From Bacillota bacterium (GTDB lineage Bacteria; Bacillota; Clostridia; Lachnospirales; Lachnospiraceae), in NCBI GenBank assembly GCA_023442465.1, contig JAEZZQ010000039.1, positions 1 to 7,398 on the forward strand: a stretch of DNA of 7,398 nucleotides, given 5' to 3'. The position numbers and the translations under genes were made by a program. This document shows, piece after piece, positions 1 to 5,946 of this stretch. The notes beneath the pieces were generated by a model that ran no database searches, was not told the DNA's origin, and saw only the letters and a list, made by a program, of their open reading frames with translations. Within the stretch, counting starts at the first letter, position 1, and each line of letters starts with the position of its first letter.

Positions 1-123
1 TCCGATCTGACTCATGGCGTTGCTGATATTCTCATCAAGCACCACCAGTCTGCGCTGGGTGGAGATAGCCCATAGGACAATGACTGCAAGGACTGCTATG
101 ATTGCGATAAAAGTTGGTAGCAT
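1..123 (-). CDS. lemA: LemA family protein, N-terminal part (cut by window edge)
   Basis: Only the first 41 codons are visible; the rest lies beyond position 1. The translation starts MLPTFIAIIAVLAVIVLW, giving one hydrophobic membrane helix at residues 3-20. It continues with STQRRLVVLDENISNAMSQIG. This matches the LemA layout of a short N-terminal membrane anchor, then a Y/Q-x-L-V-x-L pattern, then an amphipathic helix ending in 'A-x-x-Q-I'. LemA proteins are small membrane-anchored helical proteins of Bacillota and other bacteria; their biochemical role is not settled. The ATG start is supported by an AGGAGG site (complement of 133-138) with a 9-nt spacer. The gene follows the truncated lipoprotein-like gene in the same direction with a leader of about 107 bp that contains an inverted repeat. 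The family call rests on pattern recognition over 41 residues only. Confidence 0.82.
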   Translation of the reverse strand, partial: MLPTFIAIIAVLAVIVLWAISTQRRLVVLDENISNAMSQIG

Positions 124-151
124 CGTATATTCCCTCCTGTTTCTGTTTTTG

Positions 152-188
152 GAAACGGCAGAAAGTCTTTCAGACCTCCTGCCGTTTC
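152..188. repeat. Nested inverted repeat in the lemA leader
   Basis: A perfect 10-bp inverted repeat, GAAACGGCAG (152-161) and CTGCCGTTTC (179-188), encloses a second small stem, GTCT-TTC-AGAC. It lies between the stop of the upstream truncated gene and the ribosome binding site of lemA, on the minus-strand transcript. The sequence after the stem on that strand is CAAAAACAG, with no U-tract, so it is not a typical intrinsic terminator for the upstream gene. It could be an mRNA structure in the leader, a processing site, or a protein-binding palindrome. The repeat itself is seen directly; the role is open. Confidence 0.6.
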
Positions 189-230
189 AGGTCAATCAAA
201 GACACTTCTTGAAATGCCGTTGCAGCTAAA

Positions 231-677
231 TTACTCTATGCCCATAGCGGCAAGGACTGCTGTTAATTTTTTATCATAATCTGCAGCCAGTTCCGCCGCT
301 GTTTCCAGCTTTGCAGCATCATTTTCGTCAGCCGCCTCATAAAGGGTTTGCTGATATAGTGCAAGTGCCTCTATGCATGCAGTCAGCACCTCCGCTTTGT
401 CGTCGTAGATGTTGGTTTCCCATGCTGTGCTTTGCACATCTTGAAGCATTTCATTTGCATCTTCCGCCAACTGCTTGTATGCGTCAAGGAGATCGCTTTC
501 TTCTTTTTGACCGCTTTTTACTTCCTCAAGCAGTGTGCCTATGGCCTGCTGATCTTCGTAATTTTCAATAATACGATCAAAAAAGCCCTGAAGCTTTGCG
601 AAATCCGCATCCGCTTTCGCTTGCTCATCCGCAGCAGCCCTCTGCTGCTGGGTGGATGGTGCGCAGGTGTAGTCTAT
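231..677 (-). pseudogene. 5'-truncated helical lipoprotein-like gene
   Basis: The frame is open on the minus strand from a TAA at 678-680 to the stop at 231 (about 148 codons) but has no ATG or GTG. The only common alternative start is a TTG at 468-470, which would give 79 aa and has no ribosome binding site. The translation begins IDYTCAPSTQQQ and continues as an acidic, Ala/Glu/Leu-rich, probably all-helical protein ending LAAMGIE. The Cys codon at 663-665 followed by a Pro/Ser/Thr/Gln stretch looks like the mature start of a bacterial lipoprotein whose signal peptide is gone; only four codons precede it. The helical part resembles in style the N-terminal half of the lipoprotein at 3038-3754, without clear alignment. 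It lies 16 bp behind the stop of the 716-aa gene. I infer a deletion or recombination scar; a sequencing or assembly error is the alternative. Function is not recognised. Confidence 0.65.
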
Positions 678-693
678 TTAGGTTCAGGCTCTG

Positions 694-2844
694 CTAATGG
701 GACTTTGTAGCCACGGCACTTAGGTATTCTTTATAAAAATCATCAACTTTTTGGTATGATACTGCTGAACTTAATTTTTTTCCGTTCCCATCAACATACT
801 GCACAACATAGCACAGAGGGACTTCAACATCAGTCGTTTCTCCGTCTTCATCTATGGCAAAGTTCACTTTTTGTAATGAATATTCAGCCCAAAGCACGGC
901 GAATTTATTATTATTAAATTTTAATAGTTGTGGTGGTGAGCAAATTTTAGATGTACCAATATAATTTTTTATTGTAATATTTTTTGCAGTAGCTCCGTCA
1001 CCAAAGTTGCGTGGAAGTACAGACAATATAACTTTATGCTGCTTCAAACTCTTTTCATTTATGGGAACCATAGAAGAATTTTTTGTAGAATCTTTGCTAG
1101 CTTTTTTCCATTTGGCTGATGCCTGATCGATACTTGCAAGGGCAGTTAAGTAATTCTTGCTAGAAATTTCAAGCCCACCTACCATCACACCGGTATAGTT
1201 TGCACCCTCTGGTCCATATATCTTAAACATGCTCGCTTTTTTATAAGACGATTGTGTTCCTTTGTGTAGAACAACAGAACGCGGAAATCCATCACCATGA
1301 TCTAAAAACACAAAGTCATTTCCATCAAAACGCACAAATGTATTAAACGAGTGACTGACGTGATTTTTAGGATATTCGGAGCTGACATATGTTGTTTTCA
1401 TAGTATCGGTATTGACAATTATATCAAGGTTACTTTGGTGATTCAATCCATCACTTGATTTAAAGCGTTGACGTGTTGTATGCAAAACAAGCTGATTTCC
1501 GCTCTCTGAAAAACGTGCAGTATGGCTCAATGGTTTTATTGCTTTTGTTTGCCTACTACTGACAGATACGCTAGAAATACGATTGAATTCCTTGTCGTAC
1601 TTAACAATTCTAATACTTTCTTTATTGCTATCTTCATTGGGGTTATTTTGTCCAAAGGCAATGTAGTTGAACTTTTCACCGCTATAAATTGCTCCAAACG
1701 TTGATAACTCATCATCTAACTTAACGGTCTTACTCCCAAGACTCTTGCCATCTACTGACAACTTTTCAATGGTCACATAGGTGTCATCGACAATTGCGAG
1801 AATATATGTACCCCTCTCATTTCGCGATAGTATCTGACGTTGTACTATCTTACCGTATATTGGAAAATCCTTTTGAAAACTGGGTATTTCAAGATTATAG
1901 TTTTCGCTTACGGTTATTACTGGTAGATTTGTTTCGTTTTTAAAATCTTGTTTGCTGTAATAGTCATAACCATACTGATCGGTCTGAACTTCCTCACCTT
2001 TATACCTATACCACCATTCCGGAATTGACTGTCTGTCAGCATCTAATACTTCAAACGATCGGCGTTCACCAATTTGCATTCCTACTCCTATTCGCGCTTT
2101 GGTGATCCTTAGCTCGCCGTCACGGTGTTCACCGCAGGGTTCATATGTACCAATAAAAAGCTCGTGATTCTCATTGGTAGCAAAAGAGTATTTTATTACA
2201 CCTGCATCATTTTGAGGGTAAACATACCACTTATAAGGTTTATCCCTTACAATCAATGCGTTGCCTATTTGCTCTTTGTCATTATAATAGGGTTTGTCAC
2301 CTTCATAACATAGGAATTTGCCATCTACAGTTCTAATGTAATAATAAGAACCACCCAAATGCTCAACATAGAAAGGGTTATTGTATCTCCTGGATGGGGC
2401 AACTATATCATCTGGTGTGATGCGAAATTTGCCATTGTCATAGGCAATGAAATATTTCCACCCAGACTTAATATGACCATTTGTCAAGTTTTTTTCATCT
2501 GGCACAAATGGGAAATCGCCCTTCGTGACAGCTGGGCTTTCAACATCTGACGTTTTAGCTTCGACTTTGATTTTCCATAAACCAACCACCTTACCGTTTA
2601 GATATGCGTAGATGTGAGCAGTTCCAGCACTTTTTGCACTAAGATCTCCTTTTTGGCTGACCAAAGCAATGCCTGTATTAGTGGACATAAAGTAATTAGC
2701 GGCTGCAACCTCCAACTTTTTCGATTCGCCAACTTTCATATTAATAGTTATAATTTCCGGCATTTCAGCTCCTGTTGCCATGGTTGGCAGTATCCCTATC
2801 ATCATACATAGCATAAGGAGTATACTGCAAATTTTCTTTTTCAT
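694..2844 (-). CDS. Large secreted multi-domain protein (Ig-like, trefoil-like and propeller-like regions)
   Basis: This 716-aa exported protein is of unknown function. The start is taken as the ATG at 2842-2844, giving MKKKICSI; AAGAAGG (complement of 2854-2860) sits 9 nt upstream. A TTG two codons earlier would leave only about 4 nt to that site. Residues 1-26 are a signal peptide (MKKK, hydrophobic core, PTMATGA). Residues 30-95 look like a bacterial Ig-like Big_2 domain (MKVGESKKLEV, then SAGTAHIYAYLNGK). Residues 129-266 carry patterns such as YYYIRTVDGKFLCYEGD and KWYVYPQ, which suggest a ricin-like beta-trefoil. Residues from about 316 to the end are beta-rich with recurring strand motifs (NDFVFLDHGDG, NNNKFAVLWAEY, YVVQYVDGNGK), suggestive of a beta-propeller. 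No catalytic motif, sortase signal or membrane helix was seen. By eye the gene is more AT-rich than its neighbours, which may indicate separate acquisition. A sigma-A promoter lies just upstream. Domain calls are by pattern only. Confidence 0.9.
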   Translation of the reverse strand: MKKKICSILLMLCMMIGILPTMATGAEMPEIITINMKVGESKKLEVAAANYFMSTNTGIALVSQKGDLSAKSAGTAHIYAYLNGKVVGLWKIKVEAKTSDVESPAVTKGDFPFVPDEKNLTNGHIKSGWKYFIAYDNGKFRITPDDIVAPSRRYNNPFYVEHLGGSYYYIRTVDGKFLCYEGDKPYYNDKEQIGNALIVRDKPYKWYVYPQNDAGVIKYSFATNENHELFIGTYEPCGEHRDGELRITKARIGVGMQIGERRSFEVLDADRQSIPEWWYRYKGEEVQTDQYGYDYYSKQDFKNETNLPVITVSENYNLEIPSFQKDFPIYGKIVQRQILSRNERGTYILAIVDDTYVTIEKLSVDGKSLGSKTVKLDDELSTFGAIYSGEKFNYIAFGQNNPNEDSNKESIRIVKYDKEFNRISSVSVSSRQTKAIKPLSHTARFSESGNQLVLHTTRQRFKSSDGLNHQSNLDIIVNTDTMKTTYVSSEYPKNHVSHSFNTFVRFDGNDFVFLDHGDGFPRSVVLHKGTQSSYKKASMFKIYGPEGANYTGVMVGGLEISSKNYLTALASIDQASAKWKKASKDSTKNSSMVPINEKSLKQHKVILSVLPRNFGDGATAKNITIKNYIGTSKICSPPQLLKFNNNKFAVLWAEYSLQKVNFAIDEDGETTDVEVPLCYVVQYVDGNGKKLSSAVSYQKVDDFYKEYLSAVATKSH

Positions 2845-2869
2845 AAACAATGACCTTCTTTCTCAATTT

Positions 2870-2898
2870 ATTTTAATAATCGTCTGTACACATGTCAA
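2870..2898 (-). promoter_or_regulatory. Sigma-A type promoter of the 716-aa secreted protein gene
   Basis: On the minus strand a perfect -35 box TTGACA (complement of 2893-2898) is followed by exactly 17 bp and then TAAAAT (complement of 2870-2875), one mismatch from TATAAT. The expected start of transcription is near 2863, leaving a leader of about 20 nt that holds the ribosome binding site at 2854-2860. This is the strongest promoter match in the window and suggests that the downstream gene can be expressed independently of the lipoprotein gene before it. The 21-bp repeats found upstream of two other genes are absent here. Confidence 0.82.
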
Positions 2899-3037
2899 AT
2901 TAAAATCCCTACTAAAATCATCTGCGTTCTATTCTTTGCTAGGCTGCTTGCGCTTTCAACCAATTCATGGCAGCATACATTGGAAACCTTAGGTAAAACT
3001 GACTTGGATTGGTAGAATCATACGAAGAAAAAGCGTT

Positions 3038-3754
3038 TTAGCTGACCGTTGCAAAGTAACTTCCGCCCTCTGTTGCCTCGAGGATCAGCTTGGCACCATC
3101 TGTGCTGGCATCTGAAAAGTCAACGCCCATGAAGGTTACTTGATTTCCGCTGCCATCCTGCACCAAAAGGTCCCAAACAAGGGTGTCCTCGGTGAAGGCA
3201 AGCTCGCACATAACAATGTCCCCTTTTTTAATTACTTCGGCAATCAGGTTTTCGCCCCAGTCGTTATCATTGGCGGGAGACAGTGAGAGGGTATAAATAT
3301 CCATGCTGGTCATGTTGTAAATCTCTATGGGAACAATCACGGCATCCGCTGCTGCAGATGCTTCGTCCAATGCTTCGCTGGCTTGAGCGATGAATGTGCG
3401 GCCTGCATCAATAGCCACCGTCAGGGCACCCATAACCTCAGGGGTGAGCGTTTCGGGCTTGGCAAAGTATTCATCAGCCTTGATAATTTCATCGGCAAGC
3501 TCATTCATGGATGCAACAAGCTCTTCATTTTCCAAAAGCTTGGGGCTTGCATTTACCTTGTCAGCGATTGCATCAAATTCCTCCGCCATGCTTATAAAAT
3601 CCTGTGCGAGAGCTTGCTGCTCTGCTGTGAATTCCGTTTTTTCGACTTGTACGGGTGTGGAAGGAGACGCTTCGGGAGCAGCATTGTTTCCTCCGCAGGC
3701 CGCAAGGCTCAGCGTCATGGCAAGTGCCATCATAAGTACCAGTAATTTTTTCAT
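3038..3754 (-). CDS. Lipoprotein with helical N-terminal half and beta-rich C-terminal domain
   Basis: This 238-aa protein is predicted to be lipid-anchored on the outer face of the membrane. Residues 1-20 are a type II signal peptide, MKKLLVLMMALAMTLSLAAC, with lipobox LAAC and the modified Cys at 20. A Pro/Ser/Thr-rich linker (21-38) follows, then an acidic, Ala/Glu-rich helical region (about 42-136), then a beta-type domain (about 139-238). The latter contains IYNMTSMDIYTLSLSP and NDWGENL; that arrangement recurs in bacterial secreted and lipoproteins where a small domain follows a 'Y.SP....DWG..LL' pattern, but no function is known to me. The ATG is supported by GGAGG 7 nt upstream. The gene is preceded by a regulatory module with three 21-bp repeats that is shared with the B-repeat protein gene at 5947-6987. 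It could be a sensor or binding lipoprotein; no enzymatic residues were seen. Confidence 0.92.
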   Translation of the reverse strand: MKKLLVLMMALAMTLSLAACGGNNAAPEASPSTPVQVEKTEFTAEQQALAQDFISMAEEFDAIADKVNASPKLLENEELVASMNELADEIIKADEYFAKPETLTPEVMGALTVAIDAGRTFIAQASEALDEASAAADAVIVPIEIYNMTSMDIYTLSLSPANDNDWGENLIAEVIKKGDIVMCELAFTEDTLVWDLLVQDGSGNQVTFMGVDFSDASTDGAKLILEATEGGSYFATVS

Positions 3755-3780
3755 TTCAAATCCTCCATTCTCTGTCAGGT

Positions 3781-3815
3781 AGTATAGGGTAGTTTCCTTA
3801 AGTTCACTCTATCAA
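3781..3815 (-). promoter_or_regulatory. Promoter region of the lipoprotein gene, conserved with a second promoter in the window
   Basis: On the minus strand a -10-like TATACT (complement of 3781-3786) lies 21 nt after a GATAGA motif (complement of 3808-3813). The same arrangement, GATAGA then 21 nt then GATACA, occurs upstream of the gene at 5947-6987. Neither -35 is convincing: GTGAAC sits at a 15-bp spacing and TTGATA at a 23-bp spacing. A weak or badly spaced -35 is typical of promoters that need an activator, which fits the repeats located just upstream. The conserved spacing is seen directly; the promoter assignment is inferred. Confidence 0.55.
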
Positions 3816-3818
3816 AAT

Positions 3819-3911
3819 CCTCCCCCAAAAAACCGTCCGCTGCACGAAACATCATTTTTTCGACACGAATCATGATTTTTTCGACATGAAACATGATTTT
3901 TTTGGGGGAGG
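3819..3911. repeat. Perfect 14-bp inverted repeat bracketing the 21-bp repeats
   Basis: CCTCCCCCAAAAAA (3819-3832) and its exact complement TTTTTTGGGGGAGG (3898-3911) flank a 65-bp interior that contains the repeat array. In RNA this could form a long-loop hairpin between the end of the 539-aa gene and the lipoprotein gene. It may act as a weak terminator or insulator, or mark the ends of a small inserted element. The second copy of the module (7047-7149) lacks these C/G-rich arms, so they are not part of the shared core. Confidence 0.7.
3843..3905. repeat. Three tandem 21-bp direct repeats, probable regulator-binding array
   Basis: Three head-to-tail units of exactly 21 bp lie at 3843-3863, 3864-3884 and 3885-3905. 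On the plus strand the pattern is CAYGAAWCATSATTTTTTCGA, with the last unit ending TTTGG. The junctions create TTCGACA twice (3859-3865 and 3880-3886), which is TGTCGAA on the minus strand and equals the known 0A-box of Spo0A. A period of 21 bp is two helical turns, so a bound protein would sit on one face of the DNA. The array begins right after AAAAAACCGTCCGCTG, also present in the second copy. It lies about 60-120 bp upstream of the presumed -10 of the lipoprotein gene. The repeats are certain; the regulator identity is inference. Confidence 0.8.
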
Positions 3912-3935
3912 TTGCTTTGTAGCGTGGAGTGCGGT

Positions 3936-4007
3936 GCGATTAGTCCTCCTTGTGTGGCATCACTGCTGCGTAGGTGTGGAGGACGGCGTGTCGGGAAGCT
4001 AATCCGC
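3936..4007 (-). other. Imperfect stem-loop at the 3' end of the 539-aa gene
   Basis: On the minus strand GTCCTCC and GGAGGAC (plus-strand positions 3978-3984 and 3943-3949) form a perfect 7-bp stem. A further stem, GCGGATTAG with CTAATCGC (3999-4007 and 3936-3943), extends it with one bulged base and an unpaired stretch on one side. The outer arm includes the TAG stop codon of the gene. No U-tract follows, so this is at best a weak or factor-dependent terminator or an mRNA-stabilising structure. The rest of this intergenic stretch shows no coding frame of note. Confidence 0.4.
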
Positions 4008-5618
4008 TTTGATGAAGATGATTTTCGCTAAGTCGGGAGCGGAACCCTTTGAGACTTCAGCGAACACTCCACCCCCTGTGCCTTTTATAAGGTAACTTTG
4101 GCTTTCGTAAGGTCTGATTGTGCTGAAGCCGGAGCTTGGATAGGTATTGATTCGATACGTTAGCTTATTAATACCCGCATGCAATTGCAGATCCGCTACA
4201 CACCCATTACTGCATACCACATAACGATCCCAATACTCAATTGTATATTCAGGTCCACGGTCTTTATCTTCGCCTACGAGTGTAACCTTAAATGGTTTAT
4301 CAGGCTTTTTATCTGACAGAGTAAGCCAGTAATTATAGTCATTACCAGGGTGAACCCATCTGTCGCCAATTTTCATATAGTATTCGCCGGATTCAATAAC
4401 GGTGGCGGTGGCATTTGGGGCTGTTGATGGTGTCGTAACCTTGGTCAGTCTGGGTGCCCACATATAATACGCTTTGCCCTCATACTTTACCCTTGCCCAA
4501 TCACCGTTTATCTCGGTAACTTCCAGAACGGTGTCCGCCGGGAATGTCCCAATAATGTCGCCGTTCGGGCTTAACCTGTAGACAGGGTTCGTACCGACCT
4601 TATACATCGATGGTGAAGATGTCATTTTACGTTCGACAGTAAAATCACCCATGCTTATTTTAACAATGGGACTGCCGGAAGGGACTTCATATTCGCCGCC
4701 TTGATACATTCTCTGACCCCCGACTGAAAGGTCGAGACAGTCGCCACTGATTACCTCTGAGGTTCCGTTCTTATACTTAGCTTTAACGGAGTAGTCGCTT
4801 GTGGCGAAGGTAGAGCTACCCGCATCAGGTTCGTTAGTCATTTTAACAGAAGAAACAAAGGGCTTAACTGTAAACGGAATAACAAGGCTCTTGTTCCCAA
4901 CGACTACCCACAGGTCTTTCTCTCCCGGTTCCCAGAAGCGATAGCCCTTCGTGATTTGCACGCCGTGCTCTTTATATTTCATTCCACGTGCCCCTGCATA
5001 GAAGGTAAGGTCATCCCACTTCAATTTTTGGTATTTGAGTTTTCCGCCATATGCGCCGATACCGGCACGGACTATAATTGACGTCGGGTCAAACGCATCC
5101 GCTCCTTGGCGGTAGGTTGTCTGAGACATTGACGAAGCGAGAGTGAACTCCATAATATTGTGCCAGTCAACATCCGGCAATACACCAACCTGCATAGAAG
5201 AAACGGCGATTTTAGATGATGGAAATTTAATTCCGGCTTTATCCGCAGCCTTTTTCCATCTATTGTATTCCGAATCCGTCATTTCACATTGTAAGGTCAA
5301 GGTGAAATACCCTACTTGGTTAAATTTATACCCTTCTTCAAGCGGCATACCGTTTAGCCACCATTTAGGGTTGTGCCCGAAGTGTGCTTCGTTTGCACCG
5401 CTGTAGTAGTAGCCAATTGTAGCCCTGATGTTTTCGAATCTTTCACCAACTTTAAAGGTATCTGCAGGGATACCGGAACGCCCTTTGCTTGAAACGATAT
5501 GGGATTTGCCGGTTAGTGAATTAAACACACAGGCAGAGTTCGCCGCCAGTGCCGTTGTCGGCAGTAGGGTAAGAACCATACACAGAGTGAGCAGTATGCC
5601 CATAATTTGCTTTTTCAT
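3999..5618 (-). CDS. Secreted protein with Ig-like and SH3-like regions
   Basis: This 539-aa exported protein is of unknown function. Residues 1-26 are a signal peptide (MKKQIMGILLTLCMVLTLLPTTALA), probably cleaved after ALA. Residues about 27-165 are unassigned and include aromatic patches (YYYSGANEAHFGHNPKWWLNG). Residues about 169-253 look like a bacterial Ig-like domain: YRQGADAFDPTSIIVRA is the usual 'Y..Gd.fD...l.v.a' opening, and LVIPFTVKP is a typical closing strand. Residues about 255-335 may be a second beta domain. Residues 343-395 resemble a bacterial SH3-like domain (NPVYRLSPNGDIIGTFPADTVLEVTEINGDWARVKYEGKAYYM). The C-terminal 140 residues are unassigned beta-rich sequence. No LPXTG motif or C-terminal membrane helix was seen. 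The ATG has GGAGG 7 nt upstream. No convincing promoter lies in the 53 bp before it, so it may be read through from upstream. A role in cell-wall or matrix binding is plausible but unproven. Confidence 0.9.
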   Translation of the reverse strand: MKKQIMGILLTLCMVLTLLPTTALAANSACVFNSLTGKSHIVSSKGRSGIPADTFKVGERFENIRATIGYYYSGANEAHFGHNPKWWLNGMPLEEGYKFNQVGYFTLTLQCEMTDSEYNRWKKAADKAGIKFPSSKIAVSSMQVGVLPDVDWHNIMEFTLASSMSQTTYRQGADAFDPTSIIVRAGIGAYGGKLKYQKLKWDDLTFYAGARGMKYKEHGVQITKGYRFWEPGEKDLWVVVGNKSLVIPFTVKPFVSSVKMTNEPDAGSSTFATSDYSVKAKYKNGTSEVISGDCLDLSVGGQRMYQGGEYEVPSGSPIVKISMGDFTVERKMTSSPSMYKVGTNPVYRLSPNGDIIGTFPADTVLEVTEINGDWARVKYEGKAYYMWAPRLTKVTTPSTAPNATATVIESGEYYMKIGDRWVHPGNDYNYWLTLSDKKPDKPFKVTLVGEDKDRGPEYTIEYWDRYVVCSNGCVADLQLHAGINKLTYRINTYPSSGFSTIRPYESQSYLIKGTGGGVFAEVSKGSAPDLAKIIFIKAD

Positions 5619-5671
5619 AGTTTTTCCTCCATTTGATCGTTCTTTTTTGTCGAGTTTATCAATGAATTCAT

Positions 5672-5812
5672 TTACTTTTTCTGAATCTTTACATAGTCAA
5701 AGTAGAACAGACAGTTGTCGGGGATGGCTTTTTTTGCGCTGTCCCAATACCAAGTGGCGATGGGGGTGCCGTTCACTGAAGTTTTATGATTCGGCTGGTT
5801 GTGAGCCTCAGG
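5672..5812 (-). pseudogene. 3' remnant of a gene, about 46 codons
   Basis: The minus strand is open from just after an in-frame TAG (complement of 5813-5815) to a TAA at 5672-5674. It has no ATG. The translation contains GTPIATWYWDSAKKAIPDNC followed by LFYFDYVKIQKK. This is compositionally protein-like, with many aromatic residues, a Lys-rich natural-looking C-terminus, and GC-rich third codon positions like the neighbouring genes. It ends 53 bp before the ATG of the 539-aa gene. I read it as the C-terminal tail of a gene whose remainder was deleted. No family is recognised. A chance open frame cannot be excluded at this length. Confidence 0.45.
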
Positions 5813-5863
5813 CTATATCCGTATCACGTGCTATGGTGCTATTAATAGGTTTTTAAATAAAAT

Positions 5864-5910
5864 GCTCAAAAAGTCCGAATGCAGCAAAACCGAGCCGCGA
5901 ATTTCTGAGC
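5864..5910 (-). terminator. Probable terminator hairpin after the B-repeat protein gene
   Basis: On the minus strand GCTCAGAAATTCG pairs imperfectly with CGGACTTTTTGAGC, and an inner stem GCGGC/GCTGC extends the hairpin. The second arm is followed by ATTTTATTT. It begins 36 nt after the stop codon of the 346-aa gene, the right position for an intrinsic terminator. The stem has mismatches and the U-tract is interrupted, so strength is uncertain. Nothing else was seen between it and the gene remnant at 5672-5812. Confidence 0.5.
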
Positions 5911-5946
5911 GTTTCCTTTGGATATTCATACTATATCATCTTATTG

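Noticed and set aside
14..229. Plus-strand open frame of 71 aa opposite lemA
   Set aside because: It lies antisense to the LemA start, which has a perfect AGGAGG site, and crosses the inverted repeat. No protein features were seen.
2899..3037. Short peptide MYAAMNWLKAQAA on the minus strand as a gene remnant
   Set aside because: Thirteen codons with no ribosome binding site and no extension in frame; indistinguishable from chance.
3383..3782. Two long plus-strand open frames (120 and 130 aa) opposite the lipoprotein gene
   Set aside because: They are antisense shadows of a GC-balanced gene with a clear signal peptide and ribosome binding site. Their translations are Ser/Ala-rich or Cys-rich without domain character.
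3770..3903. Small open frame through the repeats on the minus strand, reading MFHVEKIMIRVEK and onward to AADGFLGEDF
   Set aside because: The 21-bp period keeps any frame open, and no ribosome binding site precedes the ATG. The similar reading at the second locus differs downstream and is shorter. The two synonymous differences in AADGFL are too few to argue for coding.
3843..3905. Tandem repeats as a CRISPR array
   Set aside because: The units are directly adjacent at 21 bp with no spacers, and no cas gene is present.
3885..3905. ParB-binding parS site (TGTTTCACGTGAAACA)
   Set aside because: The minus-strand text TGTTTCATGTCGAAAA matches the left half well, but the right half has several mismatches and the site is not palindromic. 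The 21-bp tandem arrangement upstream of promoters fits a transcription factor better.
5619..5671. Promoter for the 539-aa gene (TTGATA with 17-bp spacing)
   Set aside because: The matching -10 would be CGATCA, a poor fit. No better pair was found in this short gap.
5428..5856. Plus-strand open frame of 142 aa over the start of the 539-aa gene
   Set aside because: It overlaps the well-supported signal peptide region of the minus-strand gene and has no recognisable motifs or good ribosome binding site.
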